NCBI RefSeq assembly: GCF_002812125.1 | Contig: NZ_NPDQ01000001.1 | Span: 640,883-704,882 of the forward strand | DNA length: 64,000 bases | Source of the DNA: Leptospira brenneri | GTDB lineage: Bacteria; Spirochaetota; Leptospiria; Leptospirales; Leptospiraceae | Direction: 5' to 3' | Shown here: positions 18,370 to 27,362 of the stretch, in pieces | How the letters are laid out: every line of letters starts with the position of its first letter | How positions within the stretch are numbered: position 1 is the first letter of the stretch | Notes under the pieces: generated by a model | Seen by the model: the letters and a program-made list of their open reading frames with translations, nothing else | What the model was told of the DNA's origin: nothing | Database searches by the model: none | Made by a program: the position numbers and the translations under genes

Positions 18370-19724
18370 ACCAAAATCAAACAGCGCGAGATAAATCTTA
18401 TCTAAGATTTGTTGGTCTCGGTGAACTTGCAGATCATGGTGCAAGGGGAATTTTAGCATTTTGGGTCATTTTGGCTCTCACATTCTTTTTGTTTGGTGAT
18501 CAAAACTTAATAGCACCGAATATGAAAAATATTGCTGCTTCTCTTGGGATTACAAGTCAAGCAGAGATCGATTGGAAATTTGGTGCAGAAGTTCCTACGT
18601 TGTTTTTTATATTGGGTGCACTCGTTTCTTTATCAATGGGATATCTTTCTCAAGCATTTTCCCGTAAACGTTTGTTAATTGCTGCAGTTTTGCTTGGTGA
18701 AATTCCCTGTTTTTTGTCTGGGTTTGCTAATTCTTATAACGAATTTTTAATTTTACGTACACTTTGTGGATTTGGACTTGGGGGAATTTTCCCTTTGATT
18801 TATAGTTTGATTGGTGACTATTTCTCAAGCCATTCGAGAGCAATTGCAACAGGTTATGTTTCCTTGATGATTGGTCTTGGTGTCGGTGTTGGCCAGTTAC
18901 TAGGAGGAATTTTAGGTGGGGCTGATCCTATTAATGGTTGGCGAGCTTCATTTATTTATATGTCCGCACCTTCTTTTCTTTTTGCTTTCATCTATTTAGT
19001 GTTCTGCGAAGAACCGAAACGTGGTGGTTCCGAAGAAGTCGACGCTGCCAATACACTTTCTCACAAAATTACATTTAAGGACTTTAAAATACTCTTTGAA
19101 AACAAAACCAATATTGGTGTATTTTTGCAAGGGCTTCCTGGTTGTATTCCTTGGGGTGTGTTTTTTGTATTTTTAGCTGATTACTACGAAAATACATATC
19201 TACTTTCGAAAGAAGTTGCCGCAGGAATGATTACCTTTGCTGCCATCGGTATCTTTATTGGATCCTTTTTTGGAGGGGTGATTGGTCAGTTACTTTATAA
19301 TATAAAAAAACAATACCAACCTTTACTTTGTATTTTCTCTATTATATTTGGAATATTTCCCGCAGTGTATTTATTATATGCATTCAACATTGTTGGAAAT
19401 ATGACACTCTTTATTGGACTAAATGTGATTACTGGTATTCTAATCTCAATTACTGGACCTAATGTTGGTGCGGTGCTTATCAATGTAAACTCTCCAAAAT
19501 CAAGAAGTGCCATCTTTTCTCTTTATAACTTAACGGATAACTTAGGAAAAGGTCTTGGGCCAGCTATGTCGGCCGTGATTTTAGGCCTCACAACTGACAG
19601 GGCTCTCGCACTTTCTATTTCTATCTTGTTTTGGATACCTTGCGCGTTGGCTTGGTTTCTCATTCTTTTTAACTATGAAAAAGATGAAGAAAAAATGAGA
19701 CAAAGTTTATTAACTGAAGGATAA
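18366..19724 (+). CDS. MFS transporter
   Basis: From the ATG at 18366 the product is 452 residues with about twelve hydrophobic segments. The first intracellular loop carries the MFS-like SQAFSRKRLLIAA (after the second helix), and helix 4-5 has RTLCGFGLGGIFPLIYSLIGDYF. This makes it a secondary transporter of the major facilitator superfamily; the substrate is not readable. An upstream in-frame ATG at 18264 lies inside the preceding gene and adds a meaningless extension, so the ATGA-overlapping start is preferred. Confidence 0.88.
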   Translation: MNQNQTARDKSYLRFVGLGELADHGARGILAFWVILALTFFLFGDQNLIAPNMKNIAASLGITSQAEIDWKFGAEVPTLFFILGALVSLSMGYLSQAFSRKRLLIAAVLLGEIPCFLSGFANSYNEFLILRTLCGFGLGGIFPLIYSLIGDYFSSHSRAIATGYVSLMIGLGVGVGQLLGGILGGADPINGWRASFIYMSAPSFLFAFIYLVFCEEPKRGGSEEVDAANTLSHKITFKDFKILFENKTNIGVFLQGLPGCIPWGVFFVFLADYYENTYLLSKEVAAGMITFAAIGIFIGSFFGGVIGQLLYNIKKQYQPLLCIFSIIFGIFPAVYLLYAFNIVGNMTLFIGLNVITGILISITGPNVGAVLINVNSPKSRSAIFSLYNLTDNLGKGLGPAMSAVILGLTTDRALALSISILFWIPCALAWFLILFNYEKDEEKMRQSLLTEG

Positions 19725-19739
19725 TATTACAAACGTAAT

Positions 19740-20468
19740 ATGGTGAAACATAACTTACTCGATATTGAAGGGACAACGGCTCCGATTGCCTTTGTCCACC
19801 AAGTGCTTTTCCCTTATGCAAAAAAACGCATGGAAGAATTCTTAAAAGGATACCAATTCTCTGAAGTTAAGTTAAAAGAAGTTCAGATAGAATTTGAAAA
19901 AGATTGTTCAATACGAGAAGAAGGTTTTTTATCCCGATTCACAAAAGCAGAGTTAAAAACGAAAACGAAAGTTTTGGATTTTGACTCTAACCTCATTCCT
20001 TCTTACTTCGAATATTTGATCGAAAAAGATCGAAAGTTTGGCCCTTTAAAAGAAGTCCAAGGAAAAATTTGGAAAGAAGGTTATGAGTCGGGGGAAATCA
20101 AAAGTACTGTTTATTCCGATGTCCCTGGTTTTTTGAAAAATGCACAAGACTTAGGAATTCAAAATCATGTGTATTCTTCCGGTTCCGTGGAAGCTCAAAT
20201 TTTGATTTATCAATATTCAGAGTTAGGTGATTTAAGAGAATATTTTACTTCTTATTTTGATACGGCCGTTGGTGGGAAAAGGGAAAAAGAAAGTTATGAA
20301 AAAATTGCAAACCAACTAGGGTCTGCACCAAATGAAATTCGTTTTTTTACAGATATCGTAGAAGAAGCGGAAGCTGCAAGTTCGGTGGGGATGGAGGTTG
20401 TGATTTTGAATCGTCCTGGCAATATCCCACAGAAACCACATTCCTTTCTTATTTGGGATCATTTTTAA
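19740..20468 (+). CDS. mtnC: Acireductone synthase (enolase-phosphatase E1)
   Basis: The 242-residue HAD-family enzyme carries LLDIEGTTAPIAFVHQVLFPYA at its N-terminus, with the nucleophile Asp in DIEGTT. It also has SDVPGF, VYSSGSVEAQ and FFTDIVEEAEAA in the expected order. It converts 2,3-diketo-5-methylthiopentyl-1-phosphate to acireductone in methionine salvage. It follows the MFS gene by 15 bases. Its Shine-Dalgarno match is poor. The pathway's first isomerase, mtnA, lies at 52.3 kb. Confidence 0.93.
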   Translation: MVKHNLLDIEGTTAPIAFVHQVLFPYAKKRMEEFLKGYQFSEVKLKEVQIEFEKDCSIREEGFLSRFTKAELKTKTKVLDFDSNLIPSYFEYLIEKDRKFGPLKEVQGKIWKEGYESGEIKSTVYSDVPGFLKNAQDLGIQNHVYSSGSVEAQILIYQYSELGDLREYFTSYFDTAVGGKREKESYEKIANQLGSAPNEIRFFTDIVEEAEAASSVGMEVVILNRPGNIPQKPHSFLIWDHF

Positions 20469-20539
20469 CTGAGACCAAAGACTCTTCGATTTTTCGCCAA
20501 GAATTCTTTCGAAGAGCTATAAGAGTTTAGAATTTAAGT

Positions 20540-21766
20540 CTACGAAGGTTTTCCATCAGGTCTCGGGCTAAATAAAATCTTTGTATATTGAAAGATAAAT
20601 ATGCTAAAAGCCAAAATCCATCCGAACCCAGAAAGATGGTAAGCCAGGTTGTATTTTCCAAGTAGCGGGAGGAACACTCTTGCAATGACTGCAAAATTTA
20701 AAATGATATATGCACTAACTGTGAGAGGGGAAGCGATAATGTTTCTGCCAGTATGTCCTAAACTCACTCGTGTTATCATTCCATAAATAAAAACTCCGAT
20801 ACCACCAACTGTCAAACTATGGATTGCGGAAGAAATGGGAAAGGAACCTAGAGCTACGAGACTGTAGAATAAAAATCCCAAACAAACCCAGAAGTATCCA
20901 ATATACAAAATCCATAAAATAGGTTTTTTATAGGATTTCCAAGGTTTCCAAGAAATAAAGCGGATGGCATTAGTGAAAAATAAAGAAAAAGAAATAAGAG
21001 AAGAGATCATGACTAATAGATCTGTTAGATGAAAATCAATTATATTAATATTGAATGAACTATTTGATGTTGTTAATGAATCTAACAGTTTTACAGTGTA
21101 AAAAAGAAATGGTAAATAGAGAATAACCAATTCCAATTTTGGAAATCGTTTAAAAGAATAACCTGGAATGACAACTCCAGAAAAGAATGGAACCACTCTT
21201 CCACCAATGATTAAGATAAGAAAAAGGATTACAAAGATACTTAAGTGAATGAAGAATAAAGTCTGTTCTGGTTCGAAAACTGAACGGGCAGATAATCCAG
21301 CTAACAAGTGAAAAATGGTAAAGATTCCATAATGGAAAACAATAGGTTTGTTGTGTTTTTGAGTTGGAACCATTAATTTTGGGTAGAGTAGAACGATGAC
21401 CATTAGGTCAGAACTAATATCCAAACCAAATGACAAATAAGCTAAAAATCCTAGAGGGTACATCGAAAATCTTCCCAAACTCCAAAACAACAAAAGGAAA
21501 AATAAGTTTTTACCTTTTAAGATGATGGAGTTCGTCCAATTTTGAACGGCGGTAAAAAGAAATCCGAGAACAATTGCCTTGGAAAATCCAAAAACCATTT
21601 CATAGGAATGCCAATGGATAGAGTTAATTTGAATTGGGTTAGAGATTAGATTCGTAAGAACAAGTAACCAAAACCCAATCAAGAAAATACTATAAACGGA
21701 ACCGAACCAAAAAAAAGGCCGGAAGGCGGTATTCCAAAAACTCAAATGAAAGAATGAAAATTTCAT
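20540..21766 (-). CDS. nnrS: NnrS family membrane protein
   Basis: The 408-residue protein is highly hydrophobic, with about twelve membrane segments. It has the NnrS hallmarks WHSYEMVFGFSKAIVLGFLFTAVQNWT near the N-terminus, GGRVVPFF in the middle and HSLTVGGIGVFIYGMITRVSLGHTGR towards the end. NnrS is a haem- and copper-containing inner-membrane protein linked to protection from nitric oxide. It is the last gene of the fliG-like operon, 50 bases behind a Crp/Fnr-type regulator, a pairing typical of NO-responsive units. Confidence 0.9.
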   Translation of the reverse strand: MKFSFFHLSFWNTAFRPFFWFGSVYSIFLIGFWLLVLTNLISNPIQINSIHWHSYEMVFGFSKAIVLGFLFTAVQNWTNSIILKGKNLFFLLLFWSLGRFSMYPLGFLAYLSFGLDISSDLMVIVLLYPKLMVPTQKHNKPIVFHYGIFTIFHLLAGLSARSVFEPEQTLFFIHLSIFVILFLILIIGGRVVPFFSGVVIPGYSFKRFPKLELVILYLPFLFYTVKLLDSLTTSNSSFNINIIDFHLTDLLVMISSLISFSLFFTNAIRFISWKPWKSYKKPILWILYIGYFWVCLGFLFYSLVALGSFPISSAIHSLTVGGIGVFIYGMITRVSLGHTGRNIIASPLTVSAYIILNFAVIARVFLPLLGKYNLAYHLSGFGWILAFSIFIFQYTKILFSPRPDGKPS

Positions 21767-21816
21767 AAAATGATAATAATAAAAATTGGAATCATTTCAT
21801 TGATGCAAATCAAGAA

Positions 21817-22443
21817 CTAAGCTAAAATTTTCAGTAAACCTTCTTTATCGAGAATGGTTATTTCTCCTTTTTGGGTGTCGATAAGACCTTGATCTTTGAG
21901 TTGTTTGAGGATTCTCGAAAATGTTTCTGGCCTTAGATATAGAAGAGAAGCCATTTGTGTTTGTTTTAGACTTAAAGAGTCTGGTGTTCCATAAAATAAA
22001 AAGTGTGCCACTCTTTGCATCGCGTCCATGGTAAGACCACGGTTGATTGCTAAGTTCAAAGTTTCGATTTTATTCATTAGCGAGTGCATTAGAATATGGT
22101 TCAGTTCTATATTCTTATGAATTCGACTTTGAACCTCCGTTAGTGGCATTCTCAAAATTGTACTTTTTTTAGTGAATCTACCTGAGGCTGGATAGGGGAT
22201 CCCTTGGATGACTGCCCATTCTGCAATGATACTAACTGGACGAAAGAAAGTTAAGGTAACTTCATTCATATTCCCATCGTATTTGAAGACTTGTAAATCA
22301 CCCGTGACAAGTAAATCCAGATAAGCAACTTTATCACCACCATGAAAAAGAAACTCATCTTTGGAAAAAGATAGTTCCTTACATCCTTCGAACGCTTTCA
22401 TGAGCGACTCCGGATTTGGTTGTGTCAGATACTTGGTAATCAT
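21817..22443 (-). CDS. Crp/Fnr family transcriptional regulator
   Basis: The 208-residue protein has a cyclic-nucleotide-binding-type beta barrel (about residues 15-120; LLVTGDLQVFKYDG) and a C-terminal winged helix (LSLKQTQMASLLYLRPETFSRILKQL). It has only one Cys, so it is not an iron-sulfur FNR. The nnrS gene behind it suggests an NnrR/DNR-like nitric-oxide regulator, possibly with haem. The phosphate-binding RxS signature of true CRP is not evident in the barrel. It is 12 bases behind the second DISM receptor and shares that operon. Confidence 0.88.
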   Translation of the reverse strand: MITKYLTQPNPESLMKAFEGCKELSFSKDEFLFHGGDKVAYLDLLVTGDLQVFKYDGNMNEVTLTFFRPVSIIAEWAVIQGIPYPASGRFTKKSTILRMPLTEVQSRIHKNIELNHILMHSLMNKIETLNLAINRGLTMDAMQRVAHFLFYGTPDSLSLKQTQMASLLYLRPETFSRILKQLKDQGLIDTQKGEITILDKEGLLKILA

Positions 22444-22455
22444 GAATTACATCGA

Positions 22456-24453
22456 TTATTTTTTCTTTTTAAAGTTGGGGATTTTGATTTCTGTTTCTTT
22501 TAAAAATTTCCAGTACCGTTTTAAAGTTACTTTCCAATCTTCCTTTTGTTTTTTGGCGGAAGTAGTTTGAGAAATAGTTTGTGATTCTTTAATTGGTTGT
22601 AATTCGGAAATAGGAACAATGGCAGCAATTCCTAAATCGATTTTTAAGTATTTCTTTTTGATGATTTTAAAATCAATTTTTGCCCCTAATAAACGAACAA
22701 TTTCAAGAATGATTGCCCATTTTACTTTTACAGGTGTTAGTGTATTATAATTCTCAACTAAATCACTAAACAACCTCTGAGAAACTTTAGGATTACTATG
22801 GAATAATAAAAATCGGAAGTGAACATTTCCTCTTAAATCTTGTGTGATGATCAAGTCATTATGGTTAAATTCTTTGAATGGTGGGAAGTCAACCAATCTT
22901 ACGACAACTGAATTAATCAAATCTAGACTATTGTGGATTTCTGTTTCAGGATTTACCTTAATTGAATAAGTAATGCCATCTTCCGGGATTACTTCATTGA
23001 TAAATGAGATAAAGTTGACTTGTTCTTTAAAGGGAACTTCTTTGAGAACTTCCAAACGTGAAAGTTCGATGATATCATCCATGACATTATCGATAGAGGA
23101 CTGAACTTCAATTACTTCTTTTACTAAGTTTTTATCTTTTGTTTTTTGTGTTGATTCGCGAAAAGAAATGAGTTTTTCTTTCATGGATTTCAATGGACCT
23201 GAAATCATAGCATCCATATAATAAAATATTTTTTCGCGAAGAGAATCTGCTTCTTTTAGTCTTTCGTATCGATTTTGAAGTTTTCTCTTCATAATCAAAA
23301 ACTGAAAACGTAAGGCAAGTGTCATTAAAATTAGGTATACTAAGAAACTTGTTTCAAGAGAGGATGGAGAGTTTAGATAACCTCTTTCGATTAATATTTC
23401 TTTTAGTATTGAATATAACAAATAAATAAGAGCAAGTAAATGGATTGCGGAACCACGACTCTGGTCTTTGAATTTATTAAACGTAACGTAAATTGCATAA
23501 CCAATGACTGCTAATAAGTGAATATCCCAGTAACCGATAAAGTTATACCAAAAAACTGGGTTCTGTATCATTGCGAAAATGGCGATAAAGAAAAACTGCA
23601 TTAATAAATACAGCCTTTGGTACTTAAAAGGTTTTAACTCAAAGAAATCCTGAATGAATTTAATAAATCCATAAGGTAGAATTAATAAAAAAGAATACTC
23701 TATAAACTTTAAAATGGCAAATTGATTAATCAGGAAAAATCGAACTTCATTTTTTGAAAGTTCGTAAGCCGAAAAGATAAGTGCTAAGATACTAAAACTA
23801 AGATATTCTTTTTTATCCCTTATATTAAAATAGTTTATAAAGAAAAATAGTGCGATGAAAAGATAAAATCCCACAAAGATAAGTTCAACGAGAGAATCGT
23901 AAAGATTTCCGTTTAATGCTTCTTCGTATGTGACAATACGGATGGGACCTGTGATGACGCCTGCCGAGGTTGAAAGTGAAGAATTAATTTTTACAATTAA
24001 AACATTTTCACCTTCTAATAATAGGTCATGTGGAATTGGATAAATTCTTGGTCTACCAAAGGCAAACTCATCCGGGTCTCTTCCAAAGGCAGAGTTGTTT
24101 TTCCCGATAAGAACTCCGTTAATAAATACTTCATCGGATTGGTAGATTTTTCCAAGTTGTAATGCAAGAGACTTTTGGTGTTGTTCGGTTGTAATTTCAA
24201 AACTTTTACGAATCCAAATAGCACCACGATAATTTCTATTTAAGTTTCGAAAGTTACTTGGAACTGTTGTGATATCTAAGTTGTTGGCATTGAATTCGCT
24301 ACTAAGAATATCAGCGTTATCATTAAAATAAATTCCCCAGTCATCCCCATCCAAACGAAGTACAATTGTATTTTCATCTGTGGAACGAGAACAGTGAGTT
24401 GTCAGTAAAAAGAAACTTAGGATTAAAATTCTATAAAAACTTAAAGATTTCAT
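22456..24453 (-). CDS. 7TM-DISM receptor with degenerate histidine-kinase tail
   Basis: The 665-residue protein has a lipoprotein-type signal (LLTTHC, Cys21) and an extracytoplasmic jelly-roll sensor domain (about residues 30-175; YRGAIWIRKSF, LGKIYQSDEVFINGVLIG). Seven membrane helices follow (about 188-385), then a cytoplasmic helical and ATPase-like tail. At the H-box position it reads DAMISGPL, so Ala415 stands where the phospho-acceptor His should be. The ATPase region shows no N-, G1- or G2-box. It looks like a catalytically dead kinase, perhaps a signalling partner of the upstream receptor, to which it is joined by a four-base overlap (ATGA). Confidence 0.85.
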   Translation of the reverse strand: MKSLSFYRILILSFFLLTTHCSRSTDENTIVLRLDGDDWGIYFNDNADILSSEFNANNLDITTVPSNFRNLNRNYRGAIWIRKSFEITTEQHQKSLALQLGKIYQSDEVFINGVLIGKNNSAFGRDPDEFAFGRPRIYPIPHDLLLEGENVLIVKINSSLSTSAGVITGPIRIVTYEEALNGNLYDSLVELIFVGFYLFIALFFFINYFNIRDKKEYLSFSILALIFSAYELSKNEVRFFLINQFAILKFIEYSFLLILPYGFIKFIQDFFELKPFKYQRLYLLMQFFFIAIFAMIQNPVFWYNFIGYWDIHLLAVIGYAIYVTFNKFKDQSRGSAIHLLALIYLLYSILKEILIERGYLNSPSSLETSFLVYLILMTLALRFQFLIMKRKLQNRYERLKEADSLREKIFYYMDAMISGPLKSMKEKLISFRESTQKTKDKNLVKEVIEVQSSIDNVMDDIIELSRLEVLKEVPFKEQVNFISFINEVIPEDGITYSIKVNPETEIHNSLDLINSVVVRLVDFPPFKEFNHNDLIITQDLRGNVHFRFLLFHSNPKVSQRLFSDLVENYNTLTPVKVKWAIILEIVRLLGAKIDFKIIKKKYLKIDLGIAAIVPISELQPIKESQTISQTTSAKKQKEDWKVTLKRYWKFLKETEIKIPNFKKKK

Positions 24454-26438
24454 TTTTTAGGTTTCTCCGGAATGCGGATGGTAAACTTGGCTCCCATACC
24501 TTCGCTTGATTTTAAACTTACGGTTCCACCTAAAAATTTTGTCGTAGCTTCCACCAAGGTAAGACCAATTCCTGCCCCAGGGATTTCATTTTTTTTGTCA
24601 CGATAACCGCGAACAAACTTTTGGAAAATTGTTTCCATTTCTAATTGACTAAGGCCCATTCCTTCATCCATAACAATGAGTTGGTGAAAACCATCGCGAT
24701 TAAAAAATTCTATACTAATATCTGTTTTTGGGTCTGTGTATTGGTATGCATTCTCTACAAGATTTCTTAAGATACAGAAGAGTAGTTCCTTGGGGAAATA
24801 TATTTCTAGATCACCAGGTTTAACTTCGATGGATGTATTTTTTCTATATTGTTCTAGGTGGTTTTCTACACTAGAAACGCAACTTCGAATGAGTTCTGCA
24901 ACAGAAAAAGATTCATAAAAAGGAATGTATGTTTTGTCTTCAAGTTTGCGAAGAAGAACGGCTTCTTCAACCATATAGCCCATGTAAGAAATATGATCTT
25001 CCGCTTGTTTGATTGGATCTAAGTCTTGTTTTGAGCCAGACTTTGTTTTGGTTTTCTTTTTGGCAGGTGTTTTTGCTTTTACTTTGGTTTCTTCTTTTGT
25101 GGAGGTCTTAAAAGAATTTGTATTTGATATATTGTCGATTGCCTTTTTGATTTTTTCCATTCCGGATTTGAACTCAGAGGACAAATTAATCAAAAAACCT
25201 GTTTTGACCCGTTCCATTTGGATTAGTTCTTTTTCTTGTTCGATATAATTTTCTAAACCTAAAACTATATCGTTTGAAAGTTGGATGGAGATCATCACAA
25301 GAAAAATAAGAAACCCTAAGTAAAGAGTTCCTGGCATAGAAATGATTTCTAAAGCGGAAAGACTATCGATGAGAATGGTCGGTAATAAAGAGGCAATTCC
25401 GATAAGAATGAATTTTACCTTAGCAATATTGGTTCTTCCATTTTTTACGAATAAATAAATCACAAGTCCCATTGCAACTGGTAAAACATAGTTAAAGAGT
25501 GCTATGACTAAAATCCAAGTTTTGGGTGTTCTAAAAAATAAGGTGATTACAAATAAAACTAAAAGGAATACTTCATATACCAGTAAAACGACATTCCGTT
25601 TTATCTTTAAATATTGATGCATGAAATTGATAAAAAATATGGGAAGACAAATAAGAACTAATAGTTCTGCAACATAAGACCAAGTAAAACTCTCAAAAAG
25701 AATATCTCTATGTTGAGTTCGAATTAAAACATAAATCCCCATGAAGATAGAGAATAGTGCAAAGAAAAAGTTTTCTCCGGCCCGCCCGCGAACAATAGAA
25801 CCTACTAAAAAATAAATTCCCATAAAGATAAATACATAACCGCAAACCATAGCAAATGCTTCTTTGGAAAATGCAGCTTCACGTAAGATTCGTTCCTTTG
25901 CAATGGTAGGCGCTTCTTTGAGACCATTTAGGTTCGTTGCTGCATAAATGCGGATTGCCATGACATTGAGTCCTGGTTTGAGTAGGTGGGTCGGTAGCGA
26001 ATAAATTCTAATTTTTTGAAAATCTACTTCCAATCTCGGCAATACAGTTCCTGTTTTATCTATCAAAGTTCCATTGAGATAAAATTCATCGATATCTCGA
26101 ATGCGACCAAGTTGGATGGCAATGGGCTCAACAGGGGTTGTGTAATTTTCGGGTAAATAGAACGAACATCTATACCAATGATAACCAGTTAGATTTTCTG
26201 TTTTTGAAATTCCATAATCAGGAACAGAACGTTTGACCCAAAAGGATTCCTCAACCGTTTCATCTCTCCAATCTAAATTGTCACCTTTGCGAAACAACCA
26301 ATCTGTTTTTAAAACAATTGGGTTTTCGAAGGATGTGATCATGGTTCCGCAAGGTTCTGCCACCAAACTGAAGGTAGCTGGTGACAAAACGAATGCGAAC
26401 CCGAATACGAGTTGGTAAATGCGGGTTTTCGAAATCAT
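24450..26438 (-). CDS. 7TM-DISM receptor with His-less histidine-kinase domain
   Basis: The 662-residue protein has a signal peptide, a jelly-roll sensor domain (about residues 40-185; LGRIRDIDEFYLNGTLID), seven membrane helices (about 192-390) and a cytoplasmic kinase module. The H-box aligns as INLSSEFKSGM, placing Ser421 at the phospho-acceptor His. A Lys/Thr-rich insert (about 443-472) splits the dimerisation hairpin. The ATPase domain is intact: NLVENAYQYT (Asn563), DEGMGL, GAGIGL. It overlaps fliH upstream and its paralogue downstream by four bases each. ATP binding is likely; ordinary autophosphorylation is not. Confidence 0.87.
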   Translation of the reverse strand: MISKTRIYQLVFGFAFVLSPATFSLVAEPCGTMITSFENPIVLKTDWLFRKGDNLDWRDETVEESFWVKRSVPDYGISKTENLTGYHWYRCSFYLPENYTTPVEPIAIQLGRIRDIDEFYLNGTLIDKTGTVLPRLEVDFQKIRIYSLPTHLLKPGLNVMAIRIYAATNLNGLKEAPTIAKERILREAAFSKEAFAMVCGYVFIFMGIYFLVGSIVRGRAGENFFFALFSIFMGIYVLIRTQHRDILFESFTWSYVAELLVLICLPIFFINFMHQYLKIKRNVVLLVYEVFLLVLFVITLFFRTPKTWILVIALFNYVLPVAMGLVIYLFVKNGRTNIAKVKFILIGIASLLPTILIDSLSALEIISMPGTLYLGFLIFLVMISIQLSNDIVLGLENYIEQEKELIQMERVKTGFLINLSSEFKSGMEKIKKAIDNISNTNSFKTSTKEETKVKAKTPAKKKTKTKSGSKQDLDPIKQAEDHISYMGYMVEEAVLLRKLEDKTYIPFYESFSVAELIRSCVSSVENHLEQYRKNTSIEVKPGDLEIYFPKELLFCILRNLVENAYQYTDPKTDISIEFFNRDGFHQLIVMDEGMGLSQLEMETIFQKFVRGYRDKKNEIPGAGIGLTLVEATTKFLGGTVSLKSSEGMGAKFTIRIPEKPKK

Positions 26439-27358
26439 ATCGGTTCGACGTTTCGAATGGCCTCTTCGATTTCTTTGAGCTGAGTAGAAATCCTTGCGTC
26501 GATGGCTCCCACATCTGTTTCGATGATAACTCCACCACGATCCACCCTTGAGTCTTCGTAGATATTGACTTTTCGGAGAGATTCCATAAGTTTGATGAGT
26601 TCGTCTTTGTGAGCTGTTGTGAGTTCCAAGTCCGCAAAGTTAACACGAATATCAATTCTATCCCGGTCTTTGATTCGTTTCATTGCTTCTCGAATATTAT
26701 TGAGTACAATTTCTTTACGTTCAATGATTTCGTCTTTGATTACTTTTCTTGCAATGACAAGAATCATTTCTACCATTTGTTTTTCGGAAGCAGCAATCAT
26801 TTCTTCACGAATATCGATCGCCTTACCAATGATAGTTCCTAGTCGGTCAATGAGTCGTCTTACTTCCCCTTGTCCTTTTTTGAATCCTACTTCGCGACCA
26901 GCATCATAACCTTTTTGGTATGCTTCGTGTTCGATCTCAGCCTGTTTCATTTCGGCTTCTTTGATCATACGTTCGACTTCCATCTTAGCACGATCTAAGA
27001 TTTGTTCCGCTTTGGCGCGACCGGAGTCTTCTTCTAGTTTGATTTTTTCTTTGGAGTCTTGCACCATTTGGAAGGCTTTGGTTCTACCTTCTTCTTCAAT
27101 GGCTTTGGCTTGTTTTTTTGCGTCTTCTAATAGTTGACGGACTTGTTCTTCAGTCTCTTGGCGATACCTTTGTAGTTCCGCTTCGATCTCTTCAATCGAT
27201 GGACCTTGGTATTGTTCGATGATATTCCCTTCTTGGTCTATCTCGAAGTCTTCTTGTTCGTCGGTCTTATGGAACTTTTTGTACTTATCAGGAAGTTGAA
27301 TTTCAACTTCTTCTTGTAAGTCGGCAATTTGAATGGGTTTGAAAACGAGTTTTGCCAT
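26435..27358 (-). CDS. fliH: Flagellar assembly protein FliH
   Basis: The 307-residue protein has a long charged coiled coil (about residues 60-170) ending in AYQKGYDAGREVGFKKGQGE, then the FliH/HrpE-type C-terminal domain (residues about 180-307; VIARKVIKDEI, DSRVDRGGVIIETDVGAIDARI). FliH binds and controls the export ATPase FliI at the flagellar type III secretion apparatus. It follows the FliG-like gene by four bases and overlaps a 7TM-DISM receptor gene by four, an unusual flagellar neighbour. FliI and FliJ are not here. Confidence 0.92.
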   Translation of the reverse strand: MAKLVFKPIQIADLQEEVEIQLPDKYKKFHKTDEQEDFEIDQEGNIIEQYQGPSIEEIEAELQRYRQETEEQVRQLLEDAKKQAKAIEEEGRTKAFQMVQDSKEKIKLEEDSGRAKAEQILDRAKMEVERMIKEAEMKQAEIEHEAYQKGYDAGREVGFKKGQGEVRRLIDRLGTIIGKAIDIREEMIAASEKQMVEMILVIARKVIKDEIIERKEIVLNNIREAMKRIKDRDRIDIRVNFADLELTTAHKDELIKLMESLRKVNIYEDSRVDRGGVIIETDVGAIDARISTQLKEIEEAIRNVEPI

Positions 27359-27362
27359 ATCC

